From NCBI GenBank assembly GCA_041670885.1, contig JBAXYJ010000022.1, forward strand, positions 1 to 19,886: a stretch of 19,886 bases of DNA. Direction: 5' to 3'. The notes beneath the pieces were generated by a model. The model made no database searches, was not told the DNA's origin, and worked only from the letters and a program-made list of their open reading frames with translations. Positions 15,116-19,886 of this stretch are shown in pieces (the stretch's first letter is position 1; each line of letters starts with the position of its first letter). The position numbers and the translations under genes are program-made. The stretch is from JAJBWD01 sp041670885. GTDB taxonomy: Bacteria > Bacillota > Clostridia > Clostridiales > Clostridiaceae.

Positions 15116-15140
15116 AAGGCTGATTATCAGCCTTTTATCT
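15114..15140. terminator. Shared bidirectional terminator spanning both stop regions of lemA and the nitrilase
   Basis: AAAAGGCTGAT (15114-15124) pairs perfectly with ATCAGCCTTTT (15126-15136) around a single central base. The hairpin begins inside the lemA stop codon and contains the nitrilase stop (15127-15129). T-rich sequence follows on the plus strand. It serves both convergent genes with no spare spacer. Confidence 0.8.
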
Positions 15141-15957
15141 TTTCAACTTTTAAATCCAGCCTTCTTGATTTAGTAAGTGGGAGCTCCAGCCTTACCTTTT
15201 CTAAGTATTCCATATCTATATCACCATATAATATTCCTTCCTTTTCATCAAGTGAGCTTAATACTTCACCAAAGGGGCTGCATATAATTGAATTGCCATA
15301 TGCTGTATATGAGCTTAATTCATCTCTTGCAGGTGATATGCCTGCTGTATATACCTGATAATCCATTGCCCTTGATTTAAATAAAGTTTCCCAGTGCTTA
15401 GGACCTGTGGTCATATTAAAGGCTGCCGGTACAAATATTAATTTAGCTCCTAAGTCTGCCATGATTCTGAATATTTCAGGGAACCTGATATCAAAACAAA
15501 TGCAGACTCCAACTCTGCAGCAGTCAGTATCAAATACTGTAATTGAGCTGCCAGGGGAAAAATATAAGGATTCTTTAAAACTAATTTTACCCTTTATATC
15601 TATATCAAACAGGTGAAGCTTTCTGTGCCTTGCTATAAGCTTTCCGCACCTGTCAAATATAAAGCAGGTATTATATAATTTATCTTCATATTTTTCAGGA
15701 ACAGATCCTCCTATAAGATATATTTTATTTAAAGCTGCAGCAATGCTCAGCATTTTAATTGTTTTACCGAAGGGATATGTTTCAGCATTTGATGCAAAGT
15801 ATTCTGAGGAATAGTGAGTATTAAATATTTCAGGAAGGGAAATTATTTCAGCTCCATTTAAAGCAGCTTCTCTTATCATTTTTTCTGCTTTTATTATATT
15901 ATCCTTTTTATCTTTAGATGGTTTTAACTGAATAAGTCCTATTTTTATAATAATCAT
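15127..15957 (-). CDS. Carbon-nitrogen hydrolase, omega-amidase (NIT2-like) type
   Basis: This is a 276-residue nitrilase-superfamily hydrolase. The catalytic triad is E43 (SLPEIF), K113 (HRKLHLFDID) and C154 (GVCICFDIRFPE). The surroundings follow NIT2 omega-amidases closely: KLHLFDIDIKGK, AAFNMTTGPKHWE and SRAMDYQVY. The likely substrates are alpha-ketoglutaramate or alpha-ketosuccinamate, giving the keto acid and ammonia. The ATG at 15957 stands directly after AAGGAG, with no spacing, and is itself inside an extended anti-SD match (TAAGGAGATGATT). Real initiation may therefore use an ATT or ATA codon two or three codons downstream, or this ATG inefficiently. Directly upstream lie two tandem copies of the intergenic repeat, which must form the mRNA leader or hold the promoter. 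The gene converges with lemA. Confidence 0.93.
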   Translation of the reverse strand: MIIIKIGLIQLKPSKDKKDNIIKAEKMIREAALNGAEIISLPEIFNTHYSSEYFASNAETYPFGKTIKMLSIAAALNKIYLIGGSVPEKYEDKLYNTCFIFDRCGKLIARHRKLHLFDIDIKGKISFKESLYFSPGSSITVFDTDCCRVGVCICFDIRFPEIFRIMADLGAKLIFVPAAFNMTTGPKHWETLFKSRAMDYQVYTAGISPARDELSSYTAYGNSIICSPFGEVLSSLDEKEGILYGDIDMEYLEKVRLELPLTKSRRLDLKVEKIKG

Positions 15958-15961
15958 CTCC

Positions 15962-16065
15962 TTAGGAAATTATATAATTACTTTCGGCTGGTTTTCAAAT
16001 AAAAATAACGAATGTTCTGCGTTTTTTTATTTGAAAAATAAGTTTATAACTATATAATTTCTCAG
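15962..16065 (+). repeat. Structured intergenic repeat, copy 4 (first of tandem pair)
   Basis: The left end GGAAATTATATAATT (from 15965) is answered by TATATAATTTC (16051-16061), giving 11 perfect terminal pairs. The box ACTTTCGGCTG (15980-15990) is followed by stem TTTTCAAATAAAAA (15992-16005), loop TAACGAATGTTCTGCG, and stem TTTTTATTTGAAAA (16024-16037), which is perfect over 14 bp. It abuts the Shine-Dalgarno sequence of the nitrilase gene. Its first 76 bases recur exactly from 16067. Confidence 0.85.
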
Positions 16066-16066
16066 T

Positions 16067-16166
16067 TTAGGAAATTATATAATTACTTTCGGCTGGTTTT
16101 CAAATAAAAATAACGAATGTTCTGCGTTTTTTTATTTGAAAATTATTTTTAAATTATGCAATTCCA
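16067..16166 (+). repeat. Structured intergenic repeat, copy 5 (second of tandem pair)
   Basis: Bases 16067-16142 are identical to 15962-16037 (period 105). The right end then differs: AAATTATGCAATTCC (16151-16165) instead of ACTATATAATTTCTC. That right end matches the GCATAATT type seen in copy 3, so this copy is a mosaic. ATCTTCTT follows at 16166-16173, close to ATCTCCTT at 15956-15963 before the pair. Confidence 0.85.
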
Positions 16167-16278
16167 TCTTCTTTATTTCTATTATATAATTTTTAATAGA
16201 ATCTTGCTTTTCAAATTAGTATAATTGGGTTAAAATAGTAATTAGAAGATAATATAATGCTAATGGAGGAGAGGAAAA

Positions 16279-16455
16279 ATGAAAAAAAATAAAAATTATT
16301 TAGGCAGTGCAATTTTTTCACTTGCTTTAATTGGTATCGGGACTCTTATACATACTGTAATATCAAAGAAAAAAAGAACATTTATAAAAAGAGAGGACGT
16401 AAAGGAAGAGGCTACTTACAAGTACAATTTTACAGATGAGGATAATGAGGATTAA
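16279..16455 (+). CDS. Small single-membrane-segment protein, 58 residues
   Basis: A complete small gene with a strong ribosome site (GGAGGAGAGG, 16265-16274) and its own terminator. The product begins MKKNKNYLGSAIFSLALIGI, so residues 8-28 form one membrane helix behind a basic start. A basic patch SKKKRTFIKRED follows, then an acidic end (FTDEDNEDD-like). The charge pattern suggests the C-terminus is cytoplasmic after a stop-transfer, or that the helix is an uncleaved signal anchor. I recognise no family. It sits alone between the tandem repeats and a convergent gene, which gives no functional lead. Confidence 0.75.
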   Translation: MKKNKNYLGSAIFSLALIGIGTLIHTVISKKKRTFIKREDVKEEATYKYNFTDEDNED

Positions 16456-16470
16456 TCCTCATATTTTTTT
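16445..16470 (+). terminator. Terminator overlapping the stop of the 58-residue gene
   Basis: ATGAGGATTAATCCTCAT (16445-16462) is a perfect palindrome that contains the TAA stop, followed by ATTTTTTT. Nine paired bases on each side form a compact terminator on the plus strand. Confidence 0.75.
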
Positions 16471-16499
16471 AAATCACCTGCTGTAACAGCAGGTGATTT
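16471..16499. terminator. Strong hairpin between convergent genes
   Basis: AAATCACCTGCTG (16471-16483) pairs perfectly over 13 bp with CAGCAGGTGATTT (16487-16499) around a 3-base loop. There is no T run on either 3' side, so it is a strong hairpin that may end or stabilise the minus-strand transcript, rather than a textbook terminator. Confidence 0.5.
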
Positions 16500-16528
16500 A
16501 ATTAGAACAGGAATTACATAGTAACATA

Positions 16529-16927
16529 TTATAGGATATATTCACATTCCGCTTGGCAGAATTCAGCGGTATCCAGATTTGCTTCATTTAAAAAGGTTGT
16601 TAAATCGCTGACAGGTTCTAATTTTATTTTAGTTTGGCTAGCTTCTTTAATATTATGCCAAACCTTAATCAAATAATTATTCGCAGTATTTACTGGACCA
16701 AATGCAAATTCTCCATACTCATCGCTAAATGTATAGGATATAGGTTCCAGGATATCTGTTTCCTTATTCATAATATATAATTTCACAATGGCATCTGCTA
16801 TAGGATTATTATCATTGTCTAAAATTATGCCATCTATAATGGCTCTGTTATCCTCCTTAATTACAAATTTTCTTTGGTAACCCTTATTTGTTTCCGGATT
16901 TATTTTAAATTGAACAGGTTTTCCCAT
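16529..16927 (-). CDS. Carboxypeptidase-regulatory-like (CnaB/transthyretin-fold) domain protein
   Basis: This 132-residue protein has one Greek-key beta domain of the CarboxypepD_reg/CnaB class at about residues 28-90. The core reads IIDGIILDNDNNPIADAIVK, then SDEYGEFAFGPV and YLIKVWHN, the usual pattern of such repeats (G-x-V-x-D ... G-x-F). The first 27 residues (KPVQFKINPETNKGYQRKF) resemble a conserved clostridial N-terminus that I recall without a known role. The C-terminal tail has two cysteines (FCQAECEYIL). There is no signal peptide, LPXTG or membrane segment, so despite the surface-protein-like fold it looks cytoplasmic or spore-associated. AGGAGG precedes the start on the minus strand. 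It converges on the 58-residue gene. Confidence 0.7.
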   Translation of the reverse strand: MGKPVQFKINPETNKGYQRKFVIKEDNRAIIDGIILDNDNNPIADAIVKLYIMNKETDILEPISYTFSDEYGEFAFGPVNTANNYLIKVWHNIKEASQTKIKLEPVSDLTTFLNEANLDTAEFCQAECEYIL

Positions 16928-16999
16928 GACAGCCTCCTGAAAAATTATTACTATAATAAAATATATGCATTAAAAAATAGATGGGTGTATTAATGTGTA

Positions 17000-17028
17000 T
17001 TGCAATTTAATGAGTTATTTTATATGAT
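17000..17028 (+). promoter_or_regulatory. Possible promoter for the MATE-GNAT-pgmB operon
   Basis: TTGCAA (17000-17005) and TATGAT (17023-17028) are 17 bases apart, and the first gene starts 38 bases downstream. Each box has mismatches to consensus, but the spacing is ideal. Confidence 0.5.
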
Positions 17029-17066
17029 GAAAATGCATGGTTAAATCATACATTGGGGGATAATAA

Positions 17067-18380
17067 ATGAACATAAAAAAATTATTTTCTCTTTCCTGGC
17101 CGGTTATGCTGGGAATGATACTTCAGACTCTGCTCACATCAGTGGACCTGTTTTACATATCAAAGCTGGGAAAAGATTTTGCAGCAGCTGCATCTCTTTC
17201 AAATTCTTCATCAACTGTAATATTTGTTCTTTCCTCTCTGGTATCAGCCGGAGTAATTGCACTTGTCTCAAGAAGCTTTGGCAGCGGTGATGAGGAAAGT
17301 GTAAGAGCTTTTTCAGGGATTTCTATAATTCTGGCAGTCATTATTGGGGCTTTTTTAGGAATCGTATGCTTTATATTTACTAAAAGTATTCTTTCTGTAA
17401 TGTTCAATCCAAGCCCTAGAGTTATGGCCTTAGGATACAGCTATTTATCTATAATATTTTTTGGGACTTCTATTGTATTTCTAAATTCAGCACTGAGGAC
17501 AATTCTACAGGCAATAGGAGATACCAGGACGCCTCTTGTTATATTTGGTATAGCAAATATTTTAAATATTATTTTAGACCCTATTTTTATGTTTACTCTG
17601 AACTATTCCATAAAAGGAGCAGCAATAGCTACTGTTATATCTAATTTTATTGGATGTATTCTAATTTTCAGAGTTGTTATTAAAAAGGTATATAAAAATA
17701 AATTGGATCTATTTTTCAAAAGTCTGCAGTTTAATTTAAAGAATTGGATCAGAATACTAAAAATTGGCTGGTACTTTGCTGTCTCACAGGTTGCAAGACC
17801 AATTACAGGTATGATAATGTTCAGAATAGTTTACTCCATATCAAAATCTGACGGAACAGCAGCCTTTGGTATTGGAGGACAGCTTTTTAACTATACATTT
17901 ATTTTCCTAGTTGGGCTATCAACTGCAATTTCCATAATAGTAGGACAAAGCCTTGGAAAGGGAGATGTAGAGGAAGCAAGAACAGCAATAAAATATGGAA
18001 TAAAATTTGCCGTATATAACATGACATTCTTTTCATTTTTTTACATGGTAATTCCAAAAGTAATTATTGGAATATTTATAAATGATGCAAATGTTATACA
18101 AATTGGAGCTAATTATTTAAGAATAGTATTTATTGGACTAATATTTGTGGTGTATTCAACTATATACGGTGGAGTCTTTCAGGGGGCAGGGGATACATTT
18201 CCGCCCATGATGGCTTCCATTGTATCTAATGTGGTATTTAAACTGCCTTGTGCCTATTTTCTTGCCATGTTTATGGGGATAAATGGAGTTTGGATTGCTG
18301 TGGCTTTATCAGTAGTAGTTGAATCTGGAATTTTGATATATTATTATAAAAAGGATAAGTGGATAACTAAGGAGATATAA
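17067..18380 (+). CDS. MATE family multidrug/cation exporter
   Basis: This 437-residue antiporter has about twelve membrane segments in two pseudo-symmetric halves. It begins KLFSLSWPVMLGMILQTLL and has the characteristic LVSAGVIALVSRSFGSGD in helix 2 and its loop, QAIGDTRTPL after helix 4, and the mirrored VGQSLGKGDVEEA and FQGAGDTFPPMMAS in the second half. MATE proteins export organic cations or metabolites against Na+ or H+. The substrate is not predictable. GGGGGAT precedes the start with spacing of about 6. The Shine-Dalgarno site of the next gene lies inside its last codons, and the gap is 2 bases, so it heads a three-gene operon. Confidence 0.93.
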   Translation: MNIKKLFSLSWPVMLGMILQTLLTSVDLFYISKLGKDFAAAASLSNSSSTVIFVLSSLVSAGVIALVSRSFGSGDEESVRAFSGISIILAVIIGAFLGIVCFIFTKSILSVMFNPSPRVMALGYSYLSIIFFGTSIVFLNSALRTILQAIGDTRTPLVIFGIANILNIILDPIFMFTLNYSIKGAAIATVISNFIGCILIFRVVIKKVYKNKLDLFFKSLQFNLKNWIRILKIGWYFAVSQVARPITGMIMFRIVYSISKSDGTAAFGIGGQLFNYTFIFLVGLSTAISIIVGQSLGKGDVEEARTAIKYGIKFAVYNMTFFSFFYMVIPKVIIGIFINDANVIQIGANYLRIVFIGLIFVVYSTIYGGVFQGAGDTFPPMMASIVSNVVFKLPCAYFLAMFMGINGVWIAVALSVVVESGILIYYYKKDKWITKEI

Positions 18381-18382
18381 CT

Positions 18383-19129
18383 ATGGAAAAGTTAATATTA
18401 AACAGCAGTAATATTGAAAGGGTAAAAGAATTTATTGAAAAAGACAAAATATATAATCTTAATATAAAAGCAGTTATGGAAAACCTGAAGAAATATGATG
18501 TGTATGTTAATGACGCTAAAAATATAAATGGAGTTTTTTTAAACAGAGGCTACTTTAACCATATATATACAGAAAGCAAAGGTTTTATTAAAGATATTAA
18601 AGATAATTTAATTAAGAAGGGTGAATATGGGTTTTCAGGAGTAAGAACTGATATAGCAGAAGAAATTAAAAAGGGTTATAATATAAACTGGGAGAATAAA
18701 TGTAACCTATATTATTATCCTAATTCTTGTGCTGATACCAGCAGGATTCAGGGAAACCCAAAGGATTTAAAACTTGAGAATGCTAAGGAAGTAGATGATT
18801 ATTATACATATAGGGATGACTTCAGCATAAAGGAAATAGAAAATGATATTTTAAACAGACCTTCCTCTTGTATATATGAAGGAAATGATCTGGCATCCTG
18901 GGTACTTACTCATGAAGATAATTCTATGGGAATTATGTACACAAAAGAAGAGTACAGAGGTAAAAATTATGCTCTTTATGTTTCGCTGGATTTAACTGAT
19001 AAGATATTAAAACGGGGCAATATTCCATATCTTCATATTGTGGAGAGTAATAATATGTCTCCGGGGCTTGCTGTAAAGACAGGCTTTAAGAAATATGGAA
19101 AGGTAAGCTGGTTTGGTGTAGAGGTATAA
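18383..19129 (+). CDS. GNAT family N-acyltransferase
   Basis: This 248-residue protein has a poorly conserved N-terminal half and a GNAT/FR47-like C-terminal domain from about residue 145. The acyl-CoA-binding region reads GIMYTKEEYRGKNYALYVSL, with the RGKNYA part standing for the Q/RxxGxG/A pyrophosphate loop. It is followed by HIVESNNMSPGLAVKTGFKK, the usual N-x-x-(A)-x-x-x-x-x-GF element. SWVLTHEDNSMG matches the preceding beta strands. The acceptor is unknown. AAGGAG within the end of the MATE gene drives its translation. Co-transcription with an exporter is suggestive of detoxification, but that is inference from position only. Confidence 0.82.
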   Translation: MEKLILNSSNIERVKEFIEKDKIYNLNIKAVMENLKKYDVYVNDAKNINGVFLNRGYFNHIYTESKGFIKDIKDNLIKKGEYGFSGVRTDIAEEIKKGYNINWENKCNLYYYPNSCADTSRIQGNPKDLKLENAKEVDDYYTYRDDFSIKEIENDILNRPSSCIYEGNDLASWVLTHEDNSMGIMYTKEEYRGKNYALYVSLDLTDKILKRGNIPYLHIVESNNMSPGLAVKTGFKKYGKVSWFGVEV

Positions 19130-19153
19130 ATTATATAAAATGAGGGTGATGTA

Positions 19154-19810
19154 ATGAATGTTTTAGGAGTTGTATTTGATTTGGATGGAGTTATAGTTGA
19201 TACAGCGGAGTTTCACTATATAGCTTGGAGAAATCTAGGCAAAAAACTAGGAATAGAGATTGACAGAAGCTTCAATGAAAGACTTAAGGGAGTATCCAGA
19301 ATGGATTCACTAGATAGAATTTTGGAGGTTAAAGGATTAAAAGAAACAATGTCCAGAGAGGAAAAGGAAGCTTTGGCAAAAGAAAAAAATGATGAATATG
19401 TTAAGCTGATTAGTACTATTAAGCCATCTGATATGCTGCCTGGAATTAAAGACTTTTTAGAAGATTTGAAAAGTAATAACATTAGAATTGGACTTGCTTC
19501 AGCAAGTAAAAATGCACTGCCGGTATTGAAAAGATTAGATGCAGAAAAATATTTTGACTATGTAGCAGATCCTAATCTTTGCAAAAAAAACAAACCGGCA
19601 CCGGACATATTTCTTTTAGCAGCTAAAGGACTCCATTTAAGACCTGAAAACTGCATTGGAATTGAAGATGCAGAAGCCGGAATTGAAGGAATAAATTCTG
19701 CAGGAATGTTCTCTATAGGTATAGGTGATAAAAAAACTCTCCGTGATGCAGACTTGGTTCTTCCATCTACAAAAAAACTTAATTTAGATGTGCTGAATAT
19801 TAGAAAATAG
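19154..19810 (+). CDS. pgmB: Beta-phosphoglucomutase
   Basis: This HAD-superfamily enzyme interconverts beta-glucose 1-phosphate and glucose 6-phosphate. The 218-residue product has the nucleophile D9 and acid/base D11 (VVFDLDGVIVDTAEFHYIAW), the cap motif LKGVSRMDSLDRIL, motif II Ser in LASASKNA, the lysine in KNKPAPDIF, and metal-binding acids in IGIEDAEAGIEGI. Its length and cap match L. lactis beta-PGM (221 residues). GAGGGTGAT precedes ATG at 4-5 bases. Such genes usually neighbour maltose or trehalose phosphorylase (GH65); none is within the window, so its partner is elsewhere or downstream. It is the last gene of the MATE-GNAT operon, and a strong terminator follows. Confidence 0.93.
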   Translation: MNVLGVVFDLDGVIVDTAEFHYIAWRNLGKKLGIEIDRSFNERLKGVSRMDSLDRILEVKGLKETMSREEKEALAKEKNDEYVKLISTIKPSDMLPGIKDFLEDLKSNNIRIGLASASKNALPVLKRLDAEKYFDYVADPNLCKKNKPAPDIFLLAAKGLHLRPENCIGIEDAEAGIEGINSAGMFSIGIGDKKTLRDADLVLPSTKKLNLDVLNIRK

Positions 19811-19815
19811 TAAGA

Positions 19816-19863
19816 AGATATCGTTACTTAATTTTATGGATTAAGTAACGGTATCTTTTTTTT
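19816..19863 (+). terminator. Rho-independent terminator after pgmB
   Basis: AGATATCGTTACTTAAT (19816-19832) pairs over 17 bp (one T.G wobble) with ATTAAGTAACGGTATCT (19840-19856) around a 7-base loop, followed by a run of eight T. Confidence 0.9.
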
Positions 19864-19886
19864 AAGCTGAAAAAGCTAATTCATAA

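Larger units (their letters stand above)
15958..16278. other. Intergenic region with tandem repeats between the nitrilase and the small membrane peptide gene
   Basis: This 321-base gap holds two tandem copies of the structured repeat (15962-16166) and about 110 bases of AT-rich sequence. The latter includes TATAAT at 16220-16225 facing the small membrane gene, without a convincing -35. On the minus strand TTGAAA (16214-16209) and a TATAAT (16186-16181) are too far apart (22 bases) to be called a promoter for the nitrilase. No other gene is seen. Confidence 0.6.

Noticed and set aside
15407..15616. Plus-strand open frame inside the nitrilase gene
   Set aside because: It is the mirror of the conserved catalytic region of the nitrilase and has no family resemblance or ribosome site.
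15962..16166. Tandem 105-base period as a CRISPR or satellite array
   Set aside because: Only two units, no spacers between short repeats, and the same element occurs singly and inverted elsewhere; an interspersed structured element explains it better.
17067..19810. MATE-GNAT-pgmB as an antibiotic self-resistance or biosynthetic cluster
   Set aside because: There are no biosynthetic enzymes nearby, and pgmB is central sugar metabolism; co-transcription alone does not support such a role.
19855..19886. TTTTTTTAAGCTGAAAA at the window end as another copy of the repeat family
   Set aside because: It matches 17 bases of copy 3's right arm, but the T run belongs to the pgmB terminator, no box or terminal repeat is visible, and the sequence ends too soon to judge.

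Overview
The window is AT-rich, with strong AGGAGG-type ribosome sites, tightly packed genes and family signatures typical of Clostridium sensu stricto (Firmicutes). The [NiFe] hydrogenase small subunit, large subunit and maturation protease in a row resemble, as far as I recall, the mbhS-mbhL-hyaD set of C. acetobutylicum. No rRNA, tRNA, CRISPR array or transposase gene is visible. The species cannot be named from this stretch alone.

Layout: (1) 1-2141, the end of a multiple-monosaccharide ABC transporter operon (ATPase C-terminal part plus permease) closed by a strong terminator. (2) 2171-5022, a monocistronic 7TM, multi-PAS orphan histidine kinase with a possible 38-codon ORF behind it. 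(3) 5091-8122, a compact operon of a cytochrome b5-like heme protein, cytoplasmic-type [NiFe] hydrogenase small and large subunits, and their processing protease. (4) 8277-11006, a membrane PAS-GGDEF-EAL protein with a ruined GGDEF site and a complete EAL site, so probably a c-di-GMP phosphodiesterase. (5) 11192-11359, a small zinc-ribbon protein. (6) 11735-14463, a membrane-anchored VanX-like dipeptidase, a convergent SRAP (YedK/HMCES) DNA-crosslink protein, and the spermidine pair speD-speE. (7) 14567-16927, lemA converging on an omega-amidase-type nitrilase, a 58-codon membrane peptide, and a convergent CarboxypepD_reg-like protein. (8) 17067-19863, an operon of a MATE exporter, a GNAT acyltransferase and beta-phosphoglucomutase, ending in a terminator.

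The most unusual signal is not a gene. A repeated element of about 105 bp occurs at least five times in the intergenic spaces between 8.1 and 16.2 kb (four copies reading +, one reading -), with one possible decayed copy near 5.0 kb. Each clear copy has AT-rich terminal inverted repeats (GGAAATTRYATAATT-like), an unpaired TTYGGCTG-like box, then an inner hairpin whose stem sequence differs between copies while pairing is kept. The hairpin loop carries AATAACGAA-like sequence. Two copies are in tandem with 76 identical bases. This looks like a MITE-like or REP-like structured repeat family; I cannot match it to a named family.

The second notable point is the hydrogenase. The small subunit has C-x-x-N where proximal-cluster C-x-x-C is usual, carries an extra Cys in the GCPP-type motif, and is co-transcribed with a cytochrome b5-like protein instead of a membrane cytochrome b, which suggests an unusual electron route.
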